Notes: generated by a model from the sequence alone, not told the origin. A stretch of 64,000 bases of DNA from an uncultured Bacteroidales bacterium (GCA_902772965.1 CACYCT010000174.1:1-64000); one strand, 5' to 3'; shown: positions 24,443-34,537, counted from the first letter of the stretch. Numbers and translations: made by a program.

Positions 24443-25081
24443 ATGAGGCAGAAGTGGTATGTGGTTTGGGTCGGGAACAACCCCGGGATATACGACAGTT
24501 GGGAGGAATGCAAAGCCCAGGTTGACGGATACCCCGGCGCACGCTACAAGTCGTTCAACAACCAGACCGAAGCCACCGAGGCATACCGTAACGGGGACAT
24601 CACCGTTCGGGAAACCCTGCGCGCCATCGCCCGTGGCCCGCGAAACACAATCAACTATCTCGCCTTCGACGACATCATCGCCGACAGTATCGCCGTTGAC
24701 GGTGCCTGCGCCGGAAATCCGGGCATGATGGAATACCGAGGCGTTGACGTGCAAACCGGCGTTGAACTCTTCCGGCGCGGGCCTTTCCCCGACGCCACCA
24801 ACAACATCGGCGAGTTTCTCGCCATCGTTCACGCCCTCGCGATGTTCCACCAGCAAGGCAACGACCACACAGCCATCTACTCCGACAGCCTTACCGCCAT
24901 CTCGTGGATTCGGCAATGCAAGTGTAACACCAAAGTGCAACGCACGCCCGGCAACGGACTGCTTTTCCAACTCATCCAACGCGCCGAGTCATGGCTTCAG
25001 GCCCACACATGGAAAAACGCCATCGTCAAGTGGCAAACCGACCGCTGGGGCGAAATCCCCGCTGACTTCGGGCGTAAATAA
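24443..25081 (+). CDS. Ribonuclease H with N-terminal viroplasmin-like domain, 212 aa
   Basis: Residues 1-55 form the small RNA/DNA-hybrid-binding viroplasmin domain (KWYVVWVGNNPGIYDSWEEC, FNNQTEATEAY). The RNase H domain follows with all four acidic residues visible: Asp in VDGACAGNPG, Glu in NIGEFLAIVHAL, Asp in YSDSLTAI and Asp near the end in QTDRWG. It removes RNA from hybrids. A GTG at 24434 also opens the frame, but the ATG at 24443 gives the expected N-terminus MRQKWYVVW. It lies directly after the thioredoxin-like gene, whose stop is at 24435-24437. Confidence 0.9.
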   Translation: MRQKWYVVWVGNNPGIYDSWEECKAQVDGYPGARYKSFNNQTEATEAYRNGDITVRETLRAIARGPRNTINYLAFDDIIADSIAVDGACAGNPGMMEYRGVDVQTGVELFRRGPFPDATNNIGEFLAIVHALAMFHQQGNDHTAIYSDSLTAISWIRQCKCNTKVQRTPGNGLLFQLIQRAESWLQAHTWKNAIVKWQTDRWGEIPADFGRK

Positions 25082-25098
25082 CCCTTCACGCACGCGCC

Positions 25099-26340
25099 AT
25101 GAACGTTTTGCTCATCAACCACAGCGACCTGCTCGGCGGAGCCTCCATCGCCTCGCTGCGCCTCACCGAAGCGCTGCGCCGGCAAGGCTTCGACGCGCAC
25201 CTGCTCGTAGGGAATAAACGCTCGGAGCACAACTTTGTCCACCAACTCGGGCAACCCCTGCGGCGTCGCGCGGCCTTCCTGGCCGAACGCGCCAAAGTGA
25301 TTCTCCAAAACGGACTTAACCGCGCCACACTCTTCAAAATCGACGCCGCGACAAACGGCATCAACATCGCCAGCCATCCGCTCGTGCGTCAGGCCGACAT
25401 CATCGTGCTCAACTGGGTGAACCAGGGTATGCTGTCGCTCAAGTCCATCCGCCAACTCGCCGAGTCGGGAAAACCGATTGTGTGGACCATGCACGACATG
25501 TGGAACTGCACCGGAATCTGCCACTACGCCCACGAGTGTACCGCCTACCGTGGCGCCTGTGCGCCGTGCCCCATCATCGGACGCGATTACACGCACCTTG
25601 CCCCACGCACACAACGCCGGAAAGCGTCGCTTTATCAAGCCGCACCCATCACCTTCGTCGCCGTGAGCCAATGGCTGCGCGAGTGCTGCAACAGCAGCAG
25701 CCTTATGCGGAACATTCCGGTAGAAGTGATCAGCAACCCCTGTCCGAGCGACAACTTCGAATACACCCGCCTGCCCGGAGACCGCGACCACATCGTGATG
25801 GTCATGGGGGCCGCGCGTCTCGACGACCCCGTGAAGGGATTCGACATCCTGCTTGAGACCATGACCCATATCCGGCACAACCACCCCCAACTCGCCGACC
25901 GGCTCCATCTGCTCCTGTACGGCGACATCCGCGACCGCGGCCTGCTCGACCGGATAGACGTCGGGCACACCTACCTCGGATACATCGACAATATCAACGA
26001 AGTTTTCCGGAAGGCCGACATCGTGCTGTCGATGGCACGCTACGAATCGTTCGGCTACACCATCGCCGAGGGCATGGCCTCGGGCTGCCTGCCCGTGGTG
26101 GCCGGCCGGGGCGGACAGGTCGACATCGTGGACCACCTCGCTAACGGCTACATCTGCGCCTCCACCGCCCCGGCCGATGTGGCGCAAGCCATCATTTGGG
26201 CAGCCGACCACATCGAAAACAACGGCGGCCATCCCATCACCCGCGCCGAACTCCACCGGCACATCGCCGAGCGATTCCACCCCGACGTGATAGCGGGACA
26301 ATACGCCGGTCTGTTCAGTCGGCTTTTGCCGTCACGGTAG
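25099..26340 (+). CDS. Glycosyltransferase family 4 (GT-B fold), 413 aa
   Basis: The N-terminal half opens with the NDP-sugar/acceptor Rossmann signature VLLINHSDLLGGASIASLRL and carries TMHDMWNCTGICHYA followed by a Cys-rich loop (CTAYRGACAPCP) seen in the WcaC-like GT4 subgroup. The C-terminal half has the donor-binding motif YESFGYTIAEGMASGCLPV with the E-x7-E element of GT4 enzymes. It probably adds a sugar in capsule, LPS or glycoprotein synthesis. It is the last gene of the run from queA and is convergent with the DUF4954-like gene. No other glycan genes are adjacent, so the pathway is not clear. Confidence 0.88.
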   Translation: MNVLLINHSDLLGGASIASLRLTEALRRQGFDAHLLVGNKRSEHNFVHQLGQPLRRRAAFLAERAKVILQNGLNRATLFKIDAATNGINIASHPLVRQADIIVLNWVNQGMLSLKSIRQLAESGKPIVWTMHDMWNCTGICHYAHECTAYRGACAPCPIIGRDYTHLAPRTQRRKASLYQAAPITFVAVSQWLRECCNSSSLMRNIPVEVISNPCPSDNFEYTRLPGDRDHIVMVMGAARLDDPVKGFDILLETMTHIRHNHPQLADRLHLLLYGDIRDRGLLDRIDVGHTYLGYIDNINEVFRKADIVLSMARYESFGYTIAEGMASGCLPVVAGRGGQVDIVDHLANGYICASTAPADVAQAIIWAADHIENNGGHPITRAELHRHIAERFHPDVIAGQYAGLFSRLLPSR

Positions 26341-26399
26341 CGCTGATTCCGGAACGGATTCGGCTATTATGTGAAAGTGGTTGTAAATCGCTGATTGCT

Positions 26400-28256
26400 T
26401 TACATGTAGAGGCGCTGGTTCTCGAAATCGACTTCGTGGTCGAGTTTGTCGATAAAATCATTGAACACTTCGGGAGCGACATCGCCCAGCGAGAATTCCT
26501 TCTCGGCATCCTTGCGGATGAGTGCCACCCATTTGCGGCGTGCCTCCACATAGTCGGCGCGTATGCGCTCCACAGCCTCGTCATTGAGCTCGTCAATGCC
26601 GTAGTAGTCCAGGATCATCCGGTAACTCCACGTCCACCGCAGTTCGTTGTAGTTGTTGTGAATGGCCCTGAACCTTTCGAGAACCGCCTGGATGGAGCCG
26701 AGTTTTCCGTTGATGATGTCATCAATCACGCGCTGCTCCTCGCTCTCGGGCATGAGCAGCCCCGAGAGGTCAATCCAGTTGCCTTCCCCTCTTGTGGAAA
26801 GCGGTTTTTCGGGGTTGTGGCGTTTCAGGACGGCTCCCATGTAGATGCGCAGCGCAAGGTCATAGTACTCAATTCCTTTCCTCAATAGAGGGGCTTTGAT
26901 GACATATTCGTGGTAGTTGTAGGTGCTCACGCGGTCGCCCGAAGCTTCCTTGAGCCGCTCGAGGATTTTCTTTCCGCGCAGCACTTCACTGATGGTGAAC
27001 GGGCTCAGCCAGTCAAAGTTGACGCTGCTTTTCCGCTCCCCGCTTTTTCGCTTGTCCCGCTGTGGCCATTTTCGTATGTCGCGGTACAGTCCGACGGTGG
27101 CGAAGTTGCGTCCCGGCACGAGGTACATGGTGTCGCTGTATGCGATGAGGTAGGAGAACGGCAGGTCACGCGTGTCGGGGTGATACATCAGTTTGCCGAA
27201 CAGCACCGAGAATGCGCCGATGTTGGCGGGCATAAGCAGGTAGGCGCCGCTGGCGGTTTTGGTGCCGCGCTCAAGGATTCCATAGTGCATGGGCCCCATT
27301 TTGTAGGCGTGGTTGCTGAAATTGGTGGCCGATCCGGCATTGTAAAACGAGAACATGCCGCCAATGAGCAGCGAACTCTTGTGATGACTCACGCTGAACG
27401 GCCCGCAGAAAGCGGCGCAGGCCTCGCCGTTGGCCATATAACTGTTGGCGAAGAACACGCTGCTGGCGGCGGTGAACCCGTTTACCAACTCGCATGCCTC
27501 GCCCACCAGGCAGTCGATCATCTTCACACTGCCTGTAATCTTGGATCCTCCGCTCACGATGGAGTTCTCGCAGATGACCCCAGTTCCTATGGTGATGGGG
27601 TTGTCCAGCGAACAGGCAATGGTGCACTCATACAGGCGTGATGCGCCGGAGATTTGGCAACCATCGCCGATGATGGCGTTTGTGATTTCGTTGGTGTTGA
27701 CAATGTGCACCTGATTTCCTATCGAACTGTATTCGGGACGGGTCTCGGCCACATTCCGCTCAACGAGTTGCCGGAGTTTGGCCATGAGCGGCCCGTTGTC
27801 GCCGTGCTTGACCATGAGAGCCGCCAGTTGGCTATTCAACTCGCTGAACAATAACAGGTTTCCGTCACCGGCCTCGTTGAGAACGGAGATGAGGTGTCCT
27901 TGTCCGAAGGTTGGGGTTTTGCGTGTGCCGATGGTGCTGACGTTGGAGATGTGGCATCCGTCTCCAATGGTGACGCAGTTGATGTAGTTGCCGATGTTCT
28001 CAATCAGGCATCCGTCTCCGATGGTCACATTCCGCAGCGTGACATTGTTTATTCCGCAGTTTTTGACAAATCCGTCACTCACGTCGATGCGGCCTGCGGT
28101 GCTCCCCAAACGGGCTTCGCCGTAGAAATTGACGCGGTGACAGTGGTTGGCATCAAATCCGTCACTCACTTTTATCAGGTTCCAGTCTTCGGCCAAGCAG
28201 CCATTGCTCGTTAATATTCCAATCTCATCAGGGGTGAGTTCTCTATAATCTTTCAT
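26400..28256 (-). CDS. DUF4954-like protein with left-handed beta-helix repeats, 618 aa
   Basis: The product starts YRELTPDEIGILTSNGCLAEDW and then has many hexapeptide-type turns (residues ~70-300: GDGCLIENIGNYIN, IGDGCHISNVSTIG, IGDGCQISGASRL, IGTGVICENSIVSGGSKITG). This is typical of left-handed beta-helix acyl/nucleotidyl transferase-like proteins. The rest (310-618) is a mixed helical domain. I recall the pattern as the DUF4954 family of Bacteroidales. Enzymatic role unknown; a link to nucleotide-sugar or LPS chemistry is plausible. Its ATG overlaps the TGA of the 47-codon frame at 28253-28396. It is convergent with the GT4 gene. Confidence 0.75.
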   Translation of the reverse strand: MKDYRELTPDEIGILTSNGCLAEDWNLIKVSDGFDANHCHRVNFYGEARLGSTAGRIDVSDGFVKNCGINNVTLRNVTIGDGCLIENIGNYINCVTIGDGCHISNVSTIGTRKTPTFGQGHLISVLNEAGDGNLLLFSELNSQLAALMVKHGDNGPLMAKLRQLVERNVAETRPEYSSIGNQVHIVNTNEITNAIIGDGCQISGASRLYECTIACSLDNPITIGTGVICENSIVSGGSKITGSVKMIDCLVGEACELVNGFTAASSVFFANSYMANGEACAAFCGPFSVSHHKSSLLIGGMFSFYNAGSATNFSNHAYKMGPMHYGILERGTKTASGAYLLMPANIGAFSVLFGKLMYHPDTRDLPFSYLIAYSDTMYLVPGRNFATVGLYRDIRKWPQRDKRKSGERKSSVNFDWLSPFTISEVLRGKKILERLKEASGDRVSTYNYHEYVIKAPLLRKGIEYYDLALRIYMGAVLKRHNPEKPLSTRGEGNWIDLSGLLMPESEEQRVIDDIINGKLGSIQAVLERFRAIHNNYNELRWTWSYRMILDYYGIDELNDEAVERIRADYVEARRKWVALIRKDAEKEFSLGDVAPEVFNDFIDKLDHEVDFENQRLYM

Positions 28257-28396
28257 ATACTTGTAATTCGGTATATTGTTCCGTATGTTTCTTCACCGGA
28301 TTGAGGCCGATTCAATACCTTTGGTTTAACACGTTGGCAGATAATCCGCCACATGTCGCGAAGTTGTGCAGCGGTTAGGCCGGTATAAGCCTCCAT
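28253..28396 (-). CDS. Possible 47-aa small protein translationally coupled to the DUF4954-like gene
   Basis: An ATG at 28396 opens 47 codons (MEAYTGLTAAQLRDMWRIIC, later RPQSGEETYGTIYRI) that end in a TGA overlapping the ATG of the downstream gene as ATGA. It fills most of the gap between the SRPBCC gene and the DUF4954-like gene. The overlap suggests translational coupling, but the frame is short and unsupported by similarity, so it may be coincidental. Confidence 0.25.
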   Translation of the reverse strand: MEAYTGLTAAQLRDMWRIICQRVKPKVLNRPQSGEETYGTIYRITSI

Positions 28397-28430
28397 CGCG
28401 ACTCGGGCAATTTGCGGAATCCGCCTGGAA

Positions 28431-28877
28431 CTATTGGATTTCCTCGTAGGGCAGCATGGCGAGCATACGTCCGAACTGCCTTGCGCCTTCGGCAAGGTGT
28501 TTTCCGACCATTCCTTTGAGGAAGAAAGGCAGGTCGACTTCGAGGGCGGCCACGGATTCGGTTTCTGTATCGGATATTTGTGTGAGGTTGACAGCGAGGT
28601 TGAACGCGACGGGGCTTTGCGCGGCGGTGAACACAAGTCGTTGCGGGGCGGCGCTCTGGTTCGGGTCGACAGAGATTTTTACCGGTCCCATGGGCGATTG
28701 AATGGTGATGGAGTCGGGTCCGAACTCGATTTTGTCAAGGTTTTCGACTGCCTCGCGGGGCAGTCGGTCGCGGTTGGCTTCGATTTGTGCCTGGAAAAGT
28801 TCGGGTTTTGAGAGCCGGTTGTAGATGGTGTTGATATTCGCCGCAATGGTTGCGGGTTCGCTGTGGTAAGTGTCCAT
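28431..28877 (-). CDS. SRPBCC-fold small-molecule-binding protein, 148 aa
   Basis: The start at 28877 (MDTYHSEPATIAANINTIYN) is chosen because the preceding frame overlaps pyrE. The pattern is that of the START/SRPBCC fold: an N-terminal strand and helix pair (SKPELFQAQI), several strands (FGPDSITIQSPMGPVKISV, LVFTAAQSPVAFNLAV), and a long C-terminal helix (GMVGKHLAEGARQFGRMLAM). The fold binds hydrophobic ligands; no specific ligand can be inferred. It follows pyrE on the same strand (32 nt apart), the arrangement I recall from other Bacteroidales. Confidence 0.8.
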   Translation of the reverse strand: MDTYHSEPATIAANINTIYNRLSKPELFQAQIEANRDRLPREAVENLDKIEFGPDSITIQSPMGPVKISVDPNQSAAPQRLVFTAAQSPVAFNLAVNLTQISDTETESVAALEVDLPFFLKGMVGKHLAEGARQFGRMLAMLPYEEIQ

Positions 28878-28909
28878 GTGTTTGCTGATTTCAGGGGGGT
28901 GTGTCGTTG

Positions 28910-29560
28910 TCAGTCGATGTCGCGGTGTTGCGGAGTCCAGTTGGCGGGGTCTTCGCGCCATTGGCGCAGAGTGGCGTCGTCGTCGGACTTGATGAGTCCC
29001 TGCTCGATGGCGGCTCCGATCATGGCGGTGTAGTTGCTGATGGTGAGCAGTTGAATGCCGGCTTGCTTGAAGGCTTTGACCGCTTCGGGGAATTCGTATG
29101 TGAACATGGCTACCATGCCAACGACTTCGCCTCCGGCGTCGCGAACGGCTTGCGCGGCTTTGAGCGAACTTTTTCCGGTGGAGACGAGGTCTTCAACGAT
29201 AACCACTTTCTGTCCGGGTTTGATGTTGCCCTCAATGAGGTTTTCGAGTCCGTGGTCTTTTGGCGTGCTTCGGATGTAGACGAATGGCAGCGAGAGCGTG
29301 TCGGCCACGAGTGCTCCTTGCGCGATGGCTCCGGTAGCGACCCCGGCCACGACTTCGGCGTTGCTGAAGTTCTCCATAATCATACGCGCCAACTCCACCT
29401 TGATGAAATTTCGTATTTCGGGGTATGACAGGGTTTTCCGGTTGTCGGTGTAGATGGGTGAGTTCCAGCCCGATGCCCACACGAACGGGATGTCGGGTTG
29501 GAGTTTGATGGCGCTGATTTTGAGTAGTTTTTCGGCGAGTTGTTGGTCTATCGGTTTCAT
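28910..29560 (-). CDS. pyrE: Orotate phosphoribosyltransferase PyrE
   Basis: Converts orotate and PRPP to OMP in pyrimidine synthesis. The 216-aa product has the PRPP-binding motif VVIVEDLVSTGKSS (residues ~119-132), the conserved loop FVYIRSTPKDHGLENLIEG in place of the usual RKExKxHG (the catalytic loop Lys-Asp-His is present), and ASGWNSPIYTDNRKTLS at the N-terminus. A promoter-like box is at 29591-29598. It heads a likely operon with the SRPBCC gene. Confidence 0.95.
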   Translation of the reverse strand: MKPIDQQLAEKLLKISAIKLQPDIPFVWASGWNSPIYTDNRKTLSYPEIRNFIKVELARMIMENFSNAEVVAGVATGAIAQGALVADTLSLPFVYIRSTPKDHGLENLIEGNIKPGQKVVIVEDLVSTGKSSLKAAQAVRDAGGEVVGMVAMFTYEFPEAVKAFKQAGIQLLTISNYTAMIGAAIEQGLIKSDDDATLRQWREDPANWTPQHRDID

Positions 29561-29590
29561 CGGTAACGGTATAAATTCGGTTATAGGCTA

Positions 29591-29598
29591 CAAAATTA
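29591..29598 (-). promoter_or_regulatory. Bacteroidetes -7 box (TAATTTTG) upstream of pyrE
   Basis: The minus strand reads TAATTTTG (matches TAnnTTTG), 31 bases ahead of the pyrE ATG, giving a short leader of about 25 nt. Confidence 0.55.
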
Positions 29599-29674
29599 AT
29601 ACAATTTTTCTGATTTAAGGGTGATTTATGGATTTGGTTGATTTTTTTCTGAACATTATCCCGATGTGAATGTC

Positions 29675-29713
29675 AACGCCCCTCAGGCGGAACCGGTCGG
29701 CTTGAGGGGCGTT
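29675..29713 (-). terminator. Hairpin beyond pgi, probable terminator
   Basis: Arms AACGCCCCTCA (29675-29685) and TGAGGGGCGTT (29703-29713) form a perfect 11-bp stem with a 17-nt loop. It lies 23 nt past the pgi stop on the minus strand and ahead of the pyrE promoter. Confidence 0.75.
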
Positions 29714-29735
29714 GTGATGGAGTTGTCGAGGTGTT

Positions 29736-31052
29736 TCAGAGCCGGCTTTTTATTTGGGCTGATTGTGCTTCGTAGCCGGGTTTGTCGAGCAGGGCGAACA
29801 TGTTGCGTTTGTAGTCTTCCACACCGGGTTGGTTGAAGGGGTTCACGCCGAGGATGTATCCGCTTATGCCGCAGGCTTTTTCGAAGAAGTAAAGCAGTTG
29901 TCCGATGTAGCGCGGGCTGAGTTCGGGCAGGTTGATGTTGATGCATGGCACACCGCCGTCGATGTGTGCGAGGCGAGTTCCGATTTCGGCCTGTCGGTTG
30001 ACCCATCCGACGCGTTTTCCGGCGAGGAAGTTCAGTCCGTCGAGGTTGGCCTCATCTTCGGGGACAATGACCTCCTGTTGCTGTTTCTCGATGGTGATGA
30101 TGGTTTCGAAGATGTTGCGCTCTCCGTCTTGGATCATCTGTCCCATGGAGTGGAGGTCGGTGGTGAAGTCGAGACTTGCCGGGAAGATGCCTTTTCCGCC
30201 TTTTCCTTCCGATTCTCCGTAGAGTTGTTTCCACCATTCGGCGAGGAAGTGCAGTCGCGGGTCGAAGTTGACGAGGATTTCGATTTTATGTCCGGCTTGG
30301 TAGAGTGCGTTACGCGTGATGGCGTATTGGAGCATGCTTTCGTCGGGAGCGTTTTCTGCTTCGACGGCACCGGCGATGAGTTGCCGGATGTCGATTCCTG
30401 CCACGGCGATGGGCAGTAGTCCGACGGGCGTGAGCACGGAGAAGCGTCCGCCCACGTTGTCGGGAATGACGAAGGTGTCGTATCCTTCCTCGTTGGCGAG
30501 GGTACGCAGTGCGCCGCGGTGCTCGTCGGTGATGGCCACGATGTGTGTTGCGGCCCATTCGCGTGAGAGTTCGCGTTCGAGTTGCGCTTTGAGCAGTCGG
30601 AAGGCGATGGCGGGTTCGGTGGTGGTGCCGGATTTGCTGATTACGATAATGCCCCAGCGCCGGCCGTAGAGCAGGTTCATCAGGTCGGCCATGTAGTCTT
30701 CGCCGATGTTGTTTCCGGCGAAGAGCACGTGTGGCAGGTTGGTCTTATATGCGGCGAAGTTGTCGCTGAGCGCTTCGATGACGGCTTTGGCGCCGAGGTA
30801 ACTGCCTCCGATTCCGACGCAGACCACGATTTCGCAGTCTTGTCGCAGTCGGGCGGCGATGTTTTCGATTCGTGTGAGTTGCTCGTCGCTGACGCTTGAG
30901 GGGAGGTGTAGCCATCCGAGGAAGTCGTTTCCGGGCGCGTCGGCGTTGTTCAGGTGTGCGAGTGCTTGTTCGGCCTGCGGGCGCAGGGCGGCGAGTTGTT
31001 CGGGCGTTACCGCGGCTTGGGTCGCTGCGGTGTTTAAAGAGATGAAGTTCAT
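29736..31052 (-). CDS. pgi: Glucose-6-phosphate isomerase Pgi (short Bacteroidetes type)
   Basis: Interconverts glucose-6-phosphate and fructose-6-phosphate in glycolysis. The 438-aa protein has the sugar-phosphate isomerase signatures: [19 protein letters not shown] (SIS domain, ~80-98), [18 protein letters not shown] (~137-154), and the catalytic region [20 protein letters not shown] (~270). Length is in the short Firmicutes/Bacteroidetes class. It starts 13 nt after the stop of the M6 peptidase gene, so it may be read through from the S41-M6 promoter. Confidence 0.96.
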   Translation of the reverse strand: MNFISLNTAATQAAVTPEQLAALRPQAEQALAHLNNADAPGNDFLGWLHLPSSVSDEQLTRIENIAARLRQDCEIVVCVGIGGSYLGAKAVIEALSDNFAAYKTNLPHVLFAGNNIGEDYMADLMNLLYGRRWGIIVISKSGTTTEPAIAFRLLKAQLERELSREWAATHIVAITDEHRGALRTLANEEGYDTFVIPDNVGGRFSVLTPVGLLPIAVAGIDIRQLIAGAVEAENAPDESMLQYAITRNALYQAGHKIEILVNFDPRLHFLAEWWKQLYGESEGKGGKGIFPASLDFTTDLHSMGQMIQDGERNIFETIITIEKQQQEVIVPEDEANLDGLNFLAGKRVGWVNRQAEIGTRLAHIDGGVPCININLPELSPRYIGQLLYFFEKACGISGYILGVNPFNQPGVEDYKRNMFALLDKPGYEAQSAQIKSRL

Positions 31053-31065
31053 ATGATATTCGTTT

Positions 31066-32829
31066 TTACTTTTCTAAGATGATGGTGCACATCACGTTCA
31101 AGTCGGCTATGGTGATATTGCTGTCTCCGTTGAGGTCGGCTCGGTCGAGTGTGTTGTCATTGGTGAGCAGCGCGTTGATGAGCAGGTTGAGGTCGGAGGT
31201 GTTGACCATCTGGTCGTTGTTGATGTCTCCGAGCAGACCGGTGGGCTGTCCGTCGGGTGTTGCGCGGAAGAAGATGGTTTGCCCTTGCTCTCGGATGTCG
31301 GCGAGCACGAAGGGCGAGTTGTTTCCGGCCCAGGAGCGTATCGAGGGGGCGGTGTCGGCATTGAGCAGACAGTGCACGCCGGCCTGTCCCGGGAAGGGGT
31401 CGCGGGGCGAGTCGACGGCTACGACGTATTCTTTGCCGGATTCCGTTACGGTGGTGTCGATTCGCGCGGCGCGGACGAGTTCGAAGTAATTGTGGCTCGG
31501 GTTGGCGTTGATGCGGTTGTTGTTGTAGGGTGTTAGCAAAGTGGAGTCGACGCGCCAAACGAGCATGCCGTGTCCGGGCAGGTATTGGTCCCACTTGATG
31601 GGTTGGCGGTTTTCAATCAGGAAGAACTCTTTGTCGGAGTTGTTGATCCGGTAGCCCGTGTTTGAGGTTTGCAGCGGCGGCAAGGTGTAGTTCCGTTCGG
31701 AGTCGATTCGGGTGATGTTTGCCCACCCCATCGACATACGTTCGTACAGTCCGTATCCGGCCGGTGTGAGGGAGTTGTTGAGGTAGCACCCGTAGGCCAT
31801 GATTGACCAGTCGCCCGGGTGAGTGCTCAATCCGCCCGAGCCGGCGTAGTCGGCGTCGTATAGGTCTCCCACTCCGAGCACGTGGCTGAACTCGTGGCAG
31901 ATGGTTCCGATGCCGTCGATGACGCAATCCTCCTCAAGGTCGAACAGTTCGGTTGAACAGGCGTAGACGTTGAACGTTTTTCCGTCGAGTGTGGGCGGGT
32001 AGTTGAAAGTCCATTTGTGCGGCCACAGATAGCGGCTGTTGTTTCCCATGTTCGCTCCGCCTCCGGCAACGATGAAGTAGACCATATCGACCACTCCGTC
32101 GTCATCGGCGTCGTATCGGCTGTAGTCGACCGAGTCGTTTGCGGCGTTCAATACGGCCGAGAAAAGCGCGCGGGCGTTCGAGGAGCCGTTGGGGAAGGTT
32201 TGCTGGTATGGCGCGGTGATGGGTCCAACCACGTCGAATTCAGGGTCGAACCGTCCGGCGGTGTTGTCGCGGAAGTAGTCGCGCACACTGCCGGTGAATG
32301 CCTGCCATTGTCCTGTGGAGTCGTTCTGCAGTCCGTCGAAACCGCGTTTGTTGATCATGTCGGTGAATACCTCTCTCGCGTTGTCGAAAAGGAATTTGCG
32401 GTTGGAGTATTCCACCAAGATGACCAGTCCGCGGAAGCGGTCGGGGTTGAGATTGGCTTTTTGCGCCTCGATTTTAGCGTTGGCCCGGGCGGCCTGCGCG
32501 CGGGTGGCATCGGTGGTGAGGCGTTGGGGAATGTTCGCGATGAATGCGCGTTCAGCGTTGGTTCGCATGTGAGGTTCGTGGGCCACAAAGGCGGTTGGGG
32601 CGAGGCTTTCTCCGCTGAGTTGGGCGTAGCAGAAGCGGCCGTGGTTGTCTGAAACCACTGTGTATCCGTCGGTTGTGGTTGCGAAACCTTGCCATTCGTC
32701 ACCGTTCATAATGATGGTGAGCCGCGAGCCGTCGGGTTGCGTCACGGTCACCGGTCGAGGCCACGCCGGCACGGCTTGTGCCGCAACGGCGAGTAACAGT
32801 GTGATCGCGAGCAGTGTGAGTCTCTTCAT
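31066..32829 (-). CDS. Secreted M6-family metalloprotease with dockerin-like C-terminus, 587 aa
   Basis: A signal peptide (residues 1-20) and an N-terminal propeptide-like region (~22-125) precede the M6 (immune inhibitor A-type) catalytic domain. The zinc motif is [15 protein letters not shown], with His312, Glu313, His316 and Asp322. An IMAYG-containing Met-turn region follows ([11 protein letters not shown]). The last ~60 residues are two dockerin-type calcium loops ([15 protein letters not shown] and [14 protein letters not shown]). Exported and probably surface or extracellular, it degrades host or dietary protein. It follows the S41 protease gene by 17 nt on the same strand. Confidence 0.9.
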   Translation of the reverse strand: MKRLTLLAITLLLAVAAQAVPAWPRPVTVTQPDGSRLTIIMNGDEWQGFATTTDGYTVVSDNHGRFCYAQLSGESLAPTAFVAHEPHMRTNAERAFIANIPQRLTTDATRAQAARANAKIEAQKANLNPDRFRGLVILVEYSNRKFLFDNAREVFTDMINKRGFDGLQNDSTGQWQAFTGSVRDYFRDNTAGRFDPEFDVVGPITAPYQQTFPNGSSNARALFSAVLNAANDSVDYSRYDADDDGVVDMVYFIVAGGGANMGNNSRYLWPHKWTFNYPPTLDGKTFNVYACSTELFDLEEDCVIDGIGTICHEFSHVLGVGDLYDADYAGSGGLSTHPGDWSIMAYGCYLNNSLTPAGYGLYERMSMGWANITRIDSERNYTLPPLQTSNTGYRINNSDKEFFLIENRQPIKWDQYLPGHGMLVWRVDSTLLTPYNNNRINANPSHNYFELVRAARIDTTVTESGKEYVVAVDSPRDPFPGQAGVHCLLNADTAPSIRSWAGNNSPFVLADIREQGQTIFFRATPDGQPTGLLGDINNDQMVNTSDLNLLINALLTNDNTLDRADLNGDSNITIADLNVMCTIILEK

Positions 32830-32846
32830 TTGGAATGCGTTTGTGA

Positions 32847-34508
32847 TTAGAGCCCGAGGGTTTTCTTGAGTGCCTTGGGGTCGGTGAGAATCTTTGCTGC
32901 CTCGGCGAGTGCCTTGTCGTCACGTGTGGCATACTGCGTGTAGCCTTCGTTGAAGTAATAGCGTGTGACGAGTTCTTGTGCGAGTATGGTGCTGATGGCT
33001 TCGCGCTGTAGGTCGAGGTCGCGGTTGAGGTCGTGCTTGAGCAGGGTTTCGAGGCGGGCGAACTCGGCGCGTGTGCTGTCGTTCATATATCCCTCGGTCT
33101 CAGCCACTTTTTTGAGCGTTTCGAGGCCGATTTCACACACTTTGTCGTACTCGAACTTCTCGGGGTCGATGAATCGCTTGAAATCGTTGAAGATGGAGTC
33201 GGTGACGGTGAAGTTTTCGGGCGATGGCAGGGTAGGGTGTGTGGCCTGGTAGCGGGTGGCGTAGTCGAAGGCCCAGTTGTCGCGCACGATGTTGTACACG
33301 AGGCGGTTGAGTTCGGGGTAGTCGATTTTGATGTCGGGCGTGATTCCGCCGCCGTCGCGCACCTCGCGGCGATGGGCGGTGTAGAACACGTTCCCGAGTG
33401 TGTCGGCTACGGTTCTCTGGTAGGTTCCGTCGTCGTTTCGTTGTGAGTAGTCCACTTCCTGAATCAGTCGTCCGGAGGGAATGTAGTATTTCGAGACGGT
33501 GAGTTTGAGCAGTCCGTCGTAGGGCAGGGGGCGTGTCGACTGTACGAGTCCCTTTCCGTAGGAGCGTGTTCCGATGATTACGGCGCGGTCGAGGTCTTGC
33601 AGTGCTCCGGCGGTGATTTCGCTTGCCGAGGCGCTTCCGCCGTCGATGAGCACGGCGAGCGGGATGTCGGTGTCGATGGGCGGTTGTGTGGTTTTGTAGA
33701 TTTTTTCGCTGGCTTTCTCGCGTCCCCGTGTGGTGACCACGGTGGTTCCTTTAGGCACGAACAGGCCCACAATCTGCACCGCGCCTTCCATCACACCGCC
33801 TCCGTTTCCGCGCAGGTCGAGCACAAGCCCCCGCACGGCGGGGTTCTTACGGAGTTCGAGCACGGCCTCGCGCACTTTGGCGGCTGAGTGCTCGTTGAAA
33901 GTGGTCAGGGCGATGTATCCGAGCGAGCCGTTGACCACGCCGTAGTAGGGCACGGGGGTCACATTGATGTTTTCTCGGGTTATGGTGAACTGCAGCAGAC
34001 TGTCTTCCACGTAAGGCCGCACGACATCGATGGTGACGCGTGTGTTGGCTTGTCCTTTGAGGTGGCGGCTCACGCTGTCGGATGTCCAGCCTTTTGTGCT
34101 CACTCCGTCGATGGCCACGATACGGTCGCCCGAGCGCAGTCCGGCGCGTGCGGCGGGACTGTTCTTATACGGGCCGGAGATGTACACGCCGGTGTTTCCG
34201 CGCAGGCGTTGCTGGATGTATGACCCGATGCCGCCGTATTGTCCGGTGCTGATCATCATGAAGTCGGACTGCTCTTCGGCGGGGATATAGTCGGTATACG
34301 GGTCGAGTTGCTCGAACAGGGCTTGCAAGGCCGTTCCGATGGTTTTTTGGGCGTCGAGGGTGTCGACGTAGAAGGAGTTGAGTTCCTTGTACACGGCGTT
34401 GAAGATGTCGAGTTGCCGCGCGACGGCCGAGCCGGAGTTGTCTTTATTTTGCGCTACGGCGGAGGTGATTGCCATCAGGGCCGTGAGCGAGAGCAGGAGG
34501 CGTTTCAT
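32847..34508 (-). CDS. S41-family C-terminal processing peptidase (CtpA-like), 553 aa
   Basis: The start at 34508 gives the signal peptide MKRLLLSLTALMAITSAVAQ. Residues ~85-175 are a PDZ domain (GIGSYIQQRL, YKNSPAARAGLRSGDRIVAI). The S41 protease core follows: GYIALTTF, VRGLVLDLRGNGGGVMEGAV, then DGGSASASEI with the nucleophile Ser and RSYGKGLVQ with the catalytic Lys. A helical C-terminal domain completes it. It acts in the periplasm on C-terminal tails. A -7 box lies at 34538-34546. Confidence 0.93.
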   Translation of the reverse strand: MKRLLLSLTALMAITSAVAQNKDNSGSAVARQLDIFNAVYKELNSFYVDTLDAQKTIGTALQALFEQLDPYTDYIPAEEQSDFMMISTGQYGGIGSYIQQRLRGNTGVYISGPYKNSPAARAGLRSGDRIVAIDGVSTKGWTSDSVSRHLKGQANTRVTIDVVRPYVEDSLLQFTITRENINVTPVPYYGVVNGSLGYIALTTFNEHSAAKVREAVLELRKNPAVRGLVLDLRGNGGGVMEGAVQIVGLFVPKGTTVVTTRGREKASEKIYKTTQPPIDTDIPLAVLIDGGSASASEITAGALQDLDRAVIIGTRSYGKGLVQSTRPLPYDGLLKLTVSKYYIPSGRLIQEVDYSQRNDDGTYQRTVADTLGNVFYTAHRREVRDGGGITPDIKIDYPELNRLVYNIVRDNWAFDYATRYQATHPTLPSPENFTVTDSIFNDFKRFIDPEKFEYDKVCEIGLETLKKVAETEGYMNDSTRAEFARLETLLKHDLNRDLDLQREAISTILAQELVTRYYFNEGYTQYATRDDKALAEAAKILTDPKALKKTLGL

Positions 34509-34537
34509 TGGGTGTTTATACTTAAAGGATAGGACTT

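Noticed and set aside
28878-28961. Extended start of the SRPBCC gene
   Set aside because: An upstream in-frame opening lies inside pyrE and its translation lacks the SRPBCC pattern, so the ATG at 28877 was used.
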